Source: CAVQBP01 sp963723205 (GTDB lineage: Bacteria; Bacteroidota; Ignavibacteria; Ignavibacteriales; Ignavibacteriaceae). From it: a DNA stretch of 64,000 bases. The stretch is from NCBI GenBank assembly GCA_963723205.1, contig CAVRQC010000038.1, positions 124,001 through 188,000 on the forward strand, written 5' to 3'. The notes below the pieces were generated by a model. The model was not told where the DNA came from. It saw only the letters and a program-made list of their open reading frames with translations, and made no database searches. The position numbers were made by a program, and so were the translations under genes. This document shows, in pieces, positions 56,501-63,647 of this stretch; the stretch's first letter is position 1; the number at the start of each line of letters is the position of its first letter.

Positions 56501-57435
56501 CCATCAATAAAATTTGACGGAAATTCTACATAAAAAAGGATCATCCGGAATATGGTAAAATAAGAAGCGACAATAAAAAATTTTAATAATCCTGATTTAA
56601 TTTTTACGAATTTTCTTTTGAATCCTAAGGCAATAAAAATTAATGCCATTATAACCAGGATAGATTGAACCTGTTCAATAATTTCATCAACCAAGCTTAC
56701 AGATGTGCTTATTGAAGGTTTGATAAAAGTAACAACAGCAATTTTATTCTTTTTATTATTTAATAATTCAAATGAAAAATCGGTGCTGTCATTTTTCAAT
56801 TGTGCCGAAGAATTGTAGTTAATATTAAACTGAGTTAAATGCTTATTGGAAAGCAATCTTGAAAAATTTATATCTGCATAGTAGGAATTCTGGAGATAAT
56901 ATTTTTTTTCAAAGGGTCTGCTGATAATTATATAAAACAGATCATTTTGTACAGAAAGAGTATCGGTTAATGAAAGGTATATATCCAATGAAGCATTGTA
57001 AAAATAAACTTCCCCAGCAGGGAAATTTAATGGGAAAATATCATACTGCGGAATTGCTATATTTTCGTTCCATGCAATTAATCTTCCGTTAGGTGCTACA
57101 ATTTCTACAGAATAATCACTGAATTCTTTTGAGTTAACTAACCTTACTAAAGAGCCATAAGAATTTTTACCCGGTTTTAATGTATCGGCAAGACTGGTTT
57201 TTAATTCGGATGCAGTTTTTAAAAGATTATTTTCCTTCTCTTTATATAAACTTTTTGCATCTGACTCAATTGATTTATTATTTTCATCCTGCTCTTCAGT
57301 CCAGTTGCGGGTTATATAAGATTTAAGATACGGTTCGACAAAAAGAGATATAACCAGGAGTAAAAAAATAAAAAAGACGATGGCAAAATATTTTCTATCG
57401 CCTTTAAAAGTTTTAAAGTTTTTCTTCAGCATCAA
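53563..57435 (-). CDS. Very large NtrY-like sensor histidine kinase
   Basis: A 1290-residue membrane kinase. An N-terminal helix (18-36) and periplasmic domain (about 40-250) lead to a block of about 10 membrane helices (255-535), a second extracytoplasmic region (540-800) with its own helices, another domain (840-985), a last membrane helix (about 995-1015), HAMP (1016-1070), phosphoacceptor H1085 in AHEIKNPLTPMK, and HATPase_c with NLVRNAIQAS, DNGKGIP and GMGLGLKLAKRF. The kinase core is NtrY-like, but the double sensor and multi-helix region are unusual. No response regulator is adjacent. Its start overlaps the DUF4783 gene by 4 bases. Confidence 0.9.
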   Translation of the reverse strand: MMLKKNFKTFKGDRKYFAIVFFIFLLLVISLFVEPYLKSYITRNWTEEQDENNKSIESDAKSLYKEKENNLLKTASELKTSLADTLKPGKNSYGSLVRLVNSKEFSDYSVEIVAPNGRLIAWNENIAIPQYDIFPLNFPAGEVYFYNASLDIYLSLTDTLSVQNDLFYIIISRPFEKKYYLQNSYYADINFSRLLSNKHLTQFNINYNSSAQLKNDSTDFSFELLNNKKNKIAVVTFIKPSISTSVSLVDEIIEQVQSILVIMALIFIALGFKRKFVKIKSGLLKFFIVASYFTIFRMILFYVEFPSNFIDGALTDPSYFSSAFGGGIVKSPIEFFISNLFVLIISIRGFRYLSGYLEHRLNGEVKEKLSLSLLIMIPVSIIFFLTLRGLTAALKSVIFDSTLRYFKEPNIIPNLPAFAMNVNILMLGLSSVIFLLCFLFIVIPVFYSSNRRKLNLRFLSVYIFFQIVGIIFIMVQREPLLTPVLSLIFVTLIFILIYHTAFIKINSVYNFIYSTLAASIIAIALLNFFNLKIEKESLKTTALEMNRPNDNLFRFLINETLSHANRDTQIKKTFANINTNYDATAFIIWANSSLQKESINSSIDILNNSGDILGSFSVGLETPDFSKLNLSSIKKDFDTSGFKERPYINEYKDINDENTNVLIGLVPFTNDSIQLGYISVAVELNEEDFISNNIPEFLESKKNYLNNVIDINQLKIFEFSEGKLRKVFGDIYPSTEEVEPILNLKFRQNNDAWLNLSLSDETYFTYILKTDTDGKSKVTAVALREKDISWNLFNFFKIFILHSLIIISLFFVLFLANIRNFKYSFRIQLLIAFLSISILPVIILAIYNRQVVDQRSESAVFEELSERSDYIVNQVNYLLKENPQLNFSDAFYYAAKELNISFSVYEFTNQVYSSKEQYYNSGLFSYRLNPQAYYNLYYLTYREYLTKERIENYTYNAFYKKINIEGKDFIIGVNDAFNKVKLIFSTIDIDVFLFGIYSFAAIIIIIISTILANRISSPVRRLTKATDSVAHGDLNVELDNKEKGEMRDLFQSFNMMTTELRKNQVEISEMERENAWKEMAKQVAHEIKNPLTPMKLAVQQLIISYKDKTKNFDTIFEKVSSTILNQIENLSLIASEFSRFAKMPSLKLETLDVLNIVNETADLFGEEKVKINVNTNLTSAIVEADKTQLRRLFINLVRNAIQASASVVDITAGEEENDYMIIFKDNGKGIPEEAKEKIFNANFTTKEKGMGLGLKLAKRFLESINGKIFLLESTEKGTAFRLQIPKSTQV

Positions 57436-57902
57436 TTAATAGTTATCTGAGTTATTTTCCAGGTATCGCCAACTTCCTTTAAAGAGATATAAACATTAGC
57501 CGAATCTTTTTTCCCCCGGAAATAATATTTGTATACACCAGTTGCGTAAGGCAGATTGCCGTTTGTTTGAACGTTCTGAAAATGGAATGAAGTAACTTTA
57601 TAGATATTAAAAAAATCCTCCAAAACATAGAAAGCCTGGTTTGAGCTGTAATATCCGCTGATTCCATTTGCCAAGCTTAAATAAGTCTGGGTATTTAAAT
57701 AGCCGGAAATTTCGGAAACATTTCCTGAGGATATTCCCATCCCAATCCGGCTAAGGATTGAGCTGGTTATATTGTTTTGTTCCCCGTTTTGATTATTGCT
57801 TTTATATAAAAAATTCTGCTGAGCAATAGTAAAATTACTAACCAGAAAGATAAAACCCGCAAAAAATATTAAAAGATTTTTTTTCATCGTCTTGGGTGAC
57901 AT
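57432..57902 (-). CDS. Exported DUF4783 protein
   Basis: A 156-residue secreted protein. The ATG at 57902 opens the frame, but an internal ATG at 57887 begins the signal peptide (MKKNLLIFFAGFIFLVSNFTIAQ) more cleanly, and neither has a good ribosome binding site. The mature domain has ISSGNVSEISGYLNTQTYLSLANGISGYYSSNQAFYVLEDFF and ends YISLKEVGDTWKITQITIN, the NTF2-like fold pattern of DUF4783. It overlaps the giant histidine kinase gene by 4 bases, so the two are coupled; it could be a periplasmic accessory of that sensor, an inference from position. Confidence 0.82.
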   Translation of the reverse strand: MSPKTMKKNLLIFFAGFIFLVSNFTIAQQNFLYKSNNQNGEQNNITSSILSRIGMGISSGNVSEISGYLNTQTYLSLANGISGYYSSNQAFYVLEDFFNIYKVTSFHFQNVQTNGNLPYATGVYKYYFRGKKDSANVYISLKEVGDTWKITQITIN

Positions 57903-58004
57903 AAATTTAACTAATATATAAATCTAAATCTATAATTTTATGTCCTGCAAGTAAATATAAAAATAGTAAATTCATTATTTAATTGTTATACCAGCTAAAA
58001 TAAA

Positions 58005-58029
58005 GGCAGCACAGGCAAATTGTGCTGCC
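58005..58029 (-). terminator. Terminator of the FN3 lipoprotein gene
   Basis: Minus-strand stem GGCAGCAC / GTGCTGCC (8 bases, perfect) with a 9-base loop, followed by TTTATTTT. It lies 27 bases after the stop of the lipoprotein gene. Confidence 0.85.
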
Positions 58030-58055
58030 GTAGAAATATAGGAACTTTCCGGTAA

Positions 58056-58862
58056 TTATTTTTTAGTTCTCGTTAGTGGTCCTCTTGCCGCATGATTCGT
58101 TTTTGCCTTCATCATTGGTTCACCCTTTATTAACTGGAACGACCAATCAAAAACAACTCTGTTTCCTGAGATATTTGAAACTCTTACTTTTGCATAATGG
58201 TTATCATATGTCCATATAACATAAGTGTGCCCGGTCTTTACAACAGCACTTCCGCTCGGTGACCATCCTGATTCAGGTGCAAACGGTATATCATAAATAT
58301 CCTGGGTAGAACCCATATCCTGAATTTCAGTATCATCATAAACATCCAGGTAATAATTTCCATTATAATAATCCACAAAGAAATCAGTCGACATATCATA
58401 AAAAGGAACAATATTATAACTTGTAAAAGAGAAACCAGAATTATTTGGATTATATAAAGTATCGAATATAGCTTCATTAAATCCTTCCGGTCTAGGTGCC
58501 GAATAAACAGCATCATAACTTAAATCACTCTCATTACCGTTAAAATCATAAGCAGTTACAGCATAATAATATTTGTTTCCGTTTACTGCATCCCTGTCCA
58601 CAAAATATTCATAAGAAGATGAGCCGATATATTCATACTTTCCATCGTATGTATCGCTGTAATAAATATTGTAGCCTTCAACATCACCTTCCCTGTTTGC
58701 ATTCCAGGTTATTTCGGCCGTATTATCCCCATTGTATACAACGAGACCAGTCGGCGGTGCCGGAGGAGTATTATCATAATTATGATGATACGGGTCATTT
58801 ATCCCGCAGGACATCAGTATGAATGGTATCAGTAATAATATGTATATTTTTATTTTCGTCAT
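58056..58862 (-). CDS. Lipoprotein with a fibronectin type III domain
   Basis: A 268-residue envelope lipoprotein. Lipoprotein signal with lipobox LMSC (C19), followed by GINDPYHHNYDNTPPAPPTG. One FN3 domain spans about 35-120 (NTAEITWNANREGDVEGYNIYYSD..YYYAVTAYDFNGNESDLSYDAVY). The remaining beta-rich part (about 130-255) is unlike known domains to me, with many Tyr and Asp. The C terminus is basic (ARGPLTRTKK). It resembles the first half of the lipoprotein at 4229-5206 in the FN3 motif. Single gene with its own terminator. Confidence 0.82.
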   Translation of the reverse strand: MTKIKIYILLLIPFILMSCGINDPYHHNYDNTPPAPPTGLVVYNGDNTAEITWNANREGDVEGYNIYYSDTYDGKYEYIGSSSYEYFVDRDAVNGNKYYYAVTAYDFNGNESDLSYDAVYSAPRPEGFNEAIFDTLYNPNNSGFSFTSYNIVPFYDMSTDFFVDYYNGNYYLDVYDDTEIQDMGSTQDIYDIPFAPESGWSPSGSAVVKTGHTYVIWTYDNHYAKVRVSNISGNRVVFDWSFQLIKGEPMMKAKTNHAARGPLTRTKK

Positions 58863-59177
58863 TGCCGGTCTCCTTTCAGAATTTCAAAAACCTGTTCTAA
58901 AGAGACCAAAACAATGCCACCTTAAATGTTCAATAATCTTAATGATTTTGAATTCTATCACTAAAGATTGTCCTTTATATTATACAGTTTTGTATAGTTT
59001 AAATGGTTTATTATTTTACGATTTCAGCCTGAAATCCAAATAAATCAGACAAATGAGAAATGATATTTTTTAAGAATTATGCAGTATGAAAAAACTGTTG
59101 AAACTGTTTAATGCTCAAGGTTTAAATATCTGATTAACATCGGGATTATTTCCGATGGTAATGATAAGACATAGGTT
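58863..59177. other. Intergenic region without a recognised gene
   Basis: About 315 bases between the FN3 lipoprotein gene and the IS256 target site. It must hold the lipoprotein promoter, but no clear hexamer pair stands out. The frame that runs out of the IS256 transposase ends here at 59115. I see no RNA gene. Confidence 0.5.
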
Positions 59178-60470
59178 TGAAAATTGGAGTCTGTAAAATA
59201 ATTTGTGTAAATGATATTTTTCATTAGAGGAAAGGCTCCAATCTTTCCTCAAAAATAATAGAAACCTACCTTTGGTAGGCAAGTTAGAAAGAACAATTGC
59301 CCAATTTCTAATGGGCATAGTCCACTTTTTAGATAAATCTCTATAAGCTAAATAAAGCATTTTCTTCAAAGCATCGTCATTAGGAAAAAGAGATCTTGCT
59401 TTAGTAACTTTTCTAAACTGACGATGAACTGATTCAACTGCGTTGGTTGTGTAAATAACAGTTCTAATCTCCTGTGGGTATTTGAAAAAAGTAGCCAGGT
59501 TATCCCAATTCTGTCTCCATGATTTCAGAGCCAATGAATATTTATTTGACCATCTGTCTTCAAGCTGGGTGAGATTTTCTAAAGCAGCTTCTTCAGTAGG
59601 AGCAGAATAAACCGGCTTAAGTTGTTTCATAAATTCTTTTTGATCCTTCGAGGCTATGTACTTTAGGGTATTACGAATTTGATGTATTACGCAAAGCTGT
59701 ATCTCTGTTTTAGGGAAAACTGTGTTGATTGCTTCAGGAAAACCCTTGAGACCATCAATAGCGGCAATAAGTATATCCTTTACTCCTCGATTCCTCAGTT
59801 CAGTTAAAACATTCAGCCAGAAATTAGCTCCTTCTGCTTCTCCTACCCAGAGGCCAAGCAGATCTTTTCTGCCGCTGAGTTCAACTCCAAGGCAGGTATA
59901 GGCTGCCTTTGAAGTGACTTTTTTACTGTCATCTCTAACCTTGTAATGGATGGCATCAAAGAAAACTATCGGGTAAATCCCTTCAAGTGGTCTGTTCTGC
60001 CATTCTGTTGCAATGTGAACGATTTTATCCGTTATATTTGATACCAGTGTAGCTGAGACATCTAAACCATAGAGCTCTTGTATATGTGACTGTATATCCC
60101 TGGTAGTCATTCCTTTTGCATACATTGAGATTATTTTATCCTCAATGGGACCAATAGTCCTTTCATACTTCTTGACAATGACAGGGTCAAATTCCCCATT
60201 ACGATCTCTGGGAACGGTTATTTCTATTTGACCGTTATCATTTTTCAGAGTTTTACGGGTTTTCCCATTCCGGGTATTTCCGCTGTTTCTACCGGCTGGT
60301 GAGTACTTCTCGTATCCAAGATGTTCGGTTAATTCACTTTCGAGCATCTGCTCCAGGGTTTTGGCCATGAGCTTTTTAATAGCTCCATCCTTACCCATTA
60401 GATCATCATAGTTTTTGGCTTTGGTAAGATCGGCTTTAAATTGCTCGATAATTTCATTGGTGAGTTCCAT
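59115..60470 (-). CDS. IS256-family transposase with frameshifted C terminus
   Basis: A mutator-type DDE transposase (451 residues as read). Catalytic acids are D172 (VFFDAIHYK), D239 (AAIDGLKGF) and E346 (TTNAVESVHR), with the family's NG(K/R)TRKTL and CVIHQIRN stretches. After L397 the frame departs from the family: a 17-base insertion containing CCTACC-TTT-GGTAGG (59264-59278 region) shifts it. Without the insertion the sequence would read SNLAIIFEERLEPFL and stop at 59223, an ordinary IS256 ending. The shifted frame runs through the inverted repeat into host DNA, adding about 54 foreign residues. Activity is doubtful. Confidence 0.88.
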   Translation of the reverse strand: MELTNEIIEQFKADLTKAKNYDDLMGKDGAIKKLMAKTLEQMLESELTEHLGYEKYSPAGRNSGNTRNGKTRKTLKNDNGQIEITVPRDRNGEFDPVIVKKYERTIGPIEDKIISMYAKGMTTRDIQSHIQELYGLDVSATLVSNITDKIVHIATEWQNRPLEGIYPIVFFDAIHYKVRDDSKKVTSKAAYTCLGVELSGRKDLLGLWVGEAEGANFWLNVLTELRNRGVKDILIAAIDGLKGFPEAINTVFPKTEIQLCVIHQIRNTLKYIASKDQKEFMKQLKPVYSAPTEEAALENLTQLEDRWSNKYSLALKSWRQNWDNLATFFKYPQEIRTVIYTTNAVESVHRQFRKVTKARSLFPNDDALKKMLYLAYRDLSKKWTMPIRNWAIVLSNLPTKGRFLLFLRKDWSLSSNEKYHLHKLFYRLQFSNLCLIITIGNNPDVNQIFKP

Positions 60471-60645
60471 AATGTGTAAACTCCTTTTGGATTTTAGTTA
60501 AACATATTATTTATTTTCCCAAAAGCAATACCGCTATTGGGAGCATCACTTTCGGGCGCAGAGGATAAGCGCTGCTCCGCTACGCTCCGCAGCGCTTATC
60601 CTCAAAGTTATTGTTTAACCATTTACACAAAATTATTTACACTCC
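59186..60645 (-). mobile_element. IS256-family insertion sequence
   Basis: The imperfect inverted ends are GGAGTCTGTAAAATAATTTG.. at 59186-59212 and its near-complement ..AATTATTTACACTCC at 60621-60645. Both ends are directly flanked by TGAAAATT (59178-59185 and 60646-60653), an 8-base target duplication as expected for IS256. The perfect duplication indicates recent insertion. The element carries one transposase gene and a 43-base GC-rich hairpin between the transposase start and the right end. It separates the FN3 lipoprotein gene from pyrC. Confidence 0.95.
60561..60603. repeat. GC-rich perfect hairpin inside the IS256 element
   Basis: GAGGATAAGCGCTGC (60561-60575) pairs perfectly with GCAGCGCTTATCCTC (60589-60603) around the 13-base loop TCCGCTACGCTCC. 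It lies about 90 bases upstream of the transposase start, where it could block read-in transcription from flanking genes. Its loop resembles that of the hairpin at 30222-30264. Confidence 0.9.
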
Positions 60646-60670
60646 TGAAAATTGTTTAAATTAGTCTGTA

Positions 60671-61963
60671 TTAGATGTTTATAAACTGATCATCAATAAA
60701 CATCTTACTATTATTAATCACACCCCCAGCTTTACCTGTCAATAATTTTTTATTGAAAGGAGAATTTCTTGATTTGCTTTTAAACTTATCAATATCAACT
60801 GTCCAGACTTCATCGGGATCTAATATTGTCAGGTTTGCCTTCTCACCTGCTTCTATTTTAGGAACAGGAAGATTTAAAATCTTTCTTGGATTAATTGCGA
60901 GTTTCTCAACAACGTTTTCCAATGTTAAAACTTTTTTATGATACAATTCGGATAAAGATAGACCGACTTCTGTTTCAAGACCGATTATTCCATTTGGCGC
61001 AAATTCAAATTCTGTTTCTTTTTCTTCCGGTGAATGAGGAGCATGATCACTAGCTATACAGTCAATTGTCCCCTCCTTAAGACCCGCAATTACTGCATCA
61101 ACATCTTCCCTTGTTCTTAAAGGAGGATTCATTTTAACGTTAGTATCATAAGTTTTAACTGCATCATCGGTTAAAGTAAAATGATGCGGGGTAACTTCTG
61201 CTGTTATATTAATCCCTTTCTTCTTTGCTTCTCTAACCATATTAATTGCGTTCTTAGTACTTATATGAGCAATATGAATTTTTCCTTTAACATATTCAGC
61301 TACCAGAGCATCTCTCATTACAATTATATCTTCGGCAACAGAAGGGATTGGAGATAATCCCAGTAGTGTGGAATTAATACTTTCATTCATTGCACCGCCG
61401 GCAAGTGTTTCATCTTCGCAATGTTCAATAACAGGAATGTTATACATACTTGAATATTCAAAAGCTCTTTTCAGCATACCGGCAGTTTTTACTGCAACTC
61501 CGTCGTCCGAAAAAGCAACAGCACCTGCTTCAACCAGCTCAGCCATAGGTGAAAGAAGCTCACCTTTTCTTGCAACTGTTGCTGCTGCAATCGGATGTAC
61601 ATCTACCAGATTACCTTCAGCTTGTTTTTTAATCAACTCAATAACCTGCGCCGAATCAATTGCAGGTTCCGTATTCGGCATACATGCAACACCGGTAAAT
61701 CCCCCGTTTGCCGCACTATTGCATCCTGTTTGAACAGTCTCTTCATCTTCCCTCCCCGGCTCTCTGAAATGGACGTGCATATCAAAAAATCCGGGAGTAA
61801 CAACTTTACCATTTAATTCAAATATCTTTGCATCTTTGTTATCTTCTTTCTCCAGGTTTCCTATTTTTTTAATGACTCCATCAACAATAAGCAGACTGGT
61901 TTTTTCTTTTGACTGTTTTTGTTGTGGGTGAACTATTTTTACATCTTTTAAGATAATTTTCAT
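60671..61963 (-). CDS. pyrC: Dihydroorotase (class I)
   Basis: Cyclises carbamoyl-aspartate to dihydroorotate in pyrimidine synthesis. The 430-residue amidohydrolase has metal motif DMHVHFREPGREDEE, catalytic ASDHAPHS, and VTPHHFTL, typical of the long class I enzyme that often pairs with aspartate carbamoyltransferase. It starts 11 bases after pyrB and ends 26 bases from the IS256 end, whose insertion just missed the coding region. Confidence 0.97.
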   Translation of the reverse strand: MKIILKDVKIVHPQQKQSKEKTSLLIVDGVIKKIGNLEKEDNKDAKIFELNGKVVTPGFFDMHVHFREPGREDEETVQTGCNSAANGGFTGVACMPNTEPAIDSAQVIELIKKQAEGNLVDVHPIAAATVARKGELLSPMAELVEAGAVAFSDDGVAVKTAGMLKRAFEYSSMYNIPVIEHCEDETLAGGAMNESINSTLLGLSPIPSVAEDIIVMRDALVAEYVKGKIHIAHISTKNAINMVREAKKKGINITAEVTPHHFTLTDDAVKTYDTNVKMNPPLRTREDVDAVIAGLKEGTIDCIASDHAPHSPEEKETEFEFAPNGIIGLETEVGLSLSELYHKKVLTLENVVEKLAINPRKILNLPVPKIEAGEKANLTILDPDEVWTVDIDKFKSKSRNSPFNKKLLTGKAGGVINNSKMFIDDQFINI

Positions 61964-61974
61964 TGAAATCCCTT

Positions 61975-62895
61975 TTAATTTAGAGTGCCTAATAAATATA
62001 AAACTGCCATTCTAACGGCTACACCATTAGTTACCTGTTTTAATATTATCTGGTGCAGCCCATCAGCTACTGCCGAAGAAAGTTCAACACCCCTGTTTAT
62101 CGGACCAGGATGAAGGATCAAAATATCCTTCCCGTTCTTTTCCAGTCTTTCTTCATTTATTCCAAAGTATTTTGCATATTCTCTTATAGAAGGAAAATAT
62201 TCCCGTGCTTTTCTTTCAAGCTGAATTCTCAGCACATTCAATACATCATTTTCCTGGATTGCTTCATCAATATTATAAATTATATCAACTCCAAGATCAT
62301 CAATATATTTTGGGATCATAGTTGAAGGACCGCATACCGAAACTTTAGCTCCCATAGTTTTTAATCCGAATATGTTTGATAGAGCAACACGACTGTGTGC
62401 AATATCTCCGACAATACAAACTTTTAATCCTTCAATCTTTCCGAATTTTTCCCTGATAGAATACATATCAAGCAATCCCTGAGTAGGATGTTCATGTATT
62501 CCGTCGCCTGCATTTATAATATTAGCATCACATATCTGAGTTAGAAAATATGGTGTACCGGCAGCGGAATGACGCACTACAACCATATCGACTTTCATCG
62601 CTTCAATATTTCTCATTGTATCTTTCAGTGTCTCACCTTTACTAACACTGCTTGCAGAAGCAGAAAAATTTATTGAATCGGCAGAAAGTCTTTTCTCTGC
62701 AAGCTCAAATGAAATTCTTGTGCGGGTAGAATTTTCAAAAAAAAGATTTACAACTGTTTTTCCCTGTAAAGTAGGTACTTTCTTTATCGGCCGCTCTAAA
62801 ACCTCCCTGAAAGTAATTGCTGTATCAAGGATTAGCTGTATATCTTCTTTAGGTACGTTTTGTAAACCTAGCAAATGTCTGTTTGATAAGGGCAT
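61975..62895 (-). CDS. pyrB: Aspartate carbamoyltransferase catalytic subunit
   Basis: Forms carbamoyl-aspartate from carbamoyl phosphate and aspartate. The 306-residue protein has the carbamoyl-phosphate motif FFENSTRTRISFELA, SSVSKGETLKDT, VVRHSAAGTPYFL and GDGIHEHPTQGLLDMYSI. No pyrI gene is in the window. It sits between pyrR and pyrC in the order common to PyrR-regulated operons. Confidence 0.97.
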   Translation of the reverse strand: MPLSNRHLLGLQNVPKEDIQLILDTAITFREVLERPIKKVPTLQGKTVVNLFFENSTRTRISFELAEKRLSADSINFSASASSVSKGETLKDTMRNIEAMKVDMVVVRHSAAGTPYFLTQICDANIINAGDGIHEHPTQGLLDMYSIREKFGKIEGLKVCIVGDIAHSRVALSNIFGLKTMGAKVSVCGPSTMIPKYIDDLGVDIIYNIDEAIQENDVLNVLRIQLERKAREYFPSIREYAKYFGINEERLEKNGKDILILHPGPINRGVELSSAVADGLHQIILKQVTNGVAVRMAVLYLLGTLN

Positions 62896-62981
62896 ATTTC
62901 TATTATAAAATTAATTGGTGTATAGTATTATTTTGTTTATAAAACTTATATAATGTTCTTAATCTTTATTTTTCTTCATCT

Positions 62982-63040
62982 TAATCCTAATCTTAATTCA
63001 ATTTAGTACATACAATTAAACCAGATTAAGAGTAAGATTA
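62982..63040. repeat. Imperfect inverted repeat in the pyrR-pyrB gap
   Basis: A 16-base stem (TAATCCTAATCTTAAT at 62982-62997 with ATTAAGAGTAAGATTA at 63025-63040) with one mismatch and one possible G-U pair, around a 27-base loop. No T run follows on the minus strand, so it is not a plain terminator. PyrR operons in Bacillus have a control site between the first genes, but this one lacks the consensus. Confidence 0.45.
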
Positions 63041-63057
63041 GCATTATAAGACGAAAC

Positions 63058-63606
63058 CTAATCAGACTTATTAATATCAACTAAATAGATAGCATCCTCG
63101 CCGTCTATTTCTTCCATTTTTACTTTGATCTCTTCATTAACGGATGTCGGGATATTCTTACCGACATAATCGGCTCTAATCGGCAGTTCCCGATGACCCC
63201 GATCGACAAGGACAAAAAGCTGAATAGAGCTTGGGCGTCCTAGATCCATTAAAGCATTTAAAGCTGAACGGACTGTACGTCCTGTATATAAAACATCATC
63301 AACAAGAATAATATCTTTTTCATTTATGTCGGAAGTAATGTTTGATACAGAAACTTCCGGCTGTTTCAGCCGCATTCTGAAGTCATCACGGTACAAGGTG
63401 ACATCCAGAATCCCGAAAGGAAGCTCTTTCTTTTCAATCTCTTTTATTTTCTCCCAGATTCTCCTTCCAAGGTATTCCCCTCTTGTTCTCATTCCCATGA
63501 TAACCAGATTATTGGAACCTTTATTCTTTTCCAGTATTTCATGGGCAATTCTTGTAATGATTCTTTTTAAGCCGGTGCTGTCAATAACTTTTGATTTAAT
63601 GTCCAT
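63058..63606 (-). CDS. pyrR: Bifunctional PyrR: pyr operon regulator / uracil phosphoribosyltransferase
   Basis: PyrR binds pyr mRNA in response to UMP and lowers expression of pyrimidine genes; it also has weak uracil phosphoribosyltransferase activity. The 182 residues show the PRPP motif DIILVDDVLYTGRTVRSALNAL and the family start IDSTGLKRIITRIAHEILEKN and LDVTLYRDDF. It is first in pyrR-pyrB-pyrC. Its own leader can fold around the ribosome binding site (63611-63647). Confidence 0.97.
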   Translation of the reverse strand: MDIKSKVIDSTGLKRIITRIAHEILEKNKGSNNLVIMGMRTRGEYLGRRIWEKIKEIEKKELPFGILDVTLYRDDFRMRLKQPEVSVSNITSDINEKDIILVDDVLYTGRTVRSALNALMDLGRPSSIQLFVLVDRGHRELPIRADYVGKNIPTSVNEEIKVKMEEIDGEDAIYLVDINKSD

Positions 63607-63610
63607 ATAT

Positions 63611-63647
63611 AAAAAATCCTCCTTTCCCTTCTATCCGGGATTGGAGG
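63611..63647 (-). promoter_or_regulatory. pyrR leader hairpin covering the Shine-Dalgarno sequence
   Basis: Reading the minus strand: CCTCC (63647-63643), AAT, CCC, an 8-base loop, GGG, AAA, GGAGG (63622-63618), then A and TTTTTT, then the ATG at 63606. CCTCC pairs with the GGAGG ribosome binding site and CCC with GGG. The segment AATCCCGG resembles the first half of the Bacillus PyrR binding consensus (ARUCCNGN). It can act as a translational block or, with the T run, as an attenuator. Confidence 0.6.
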
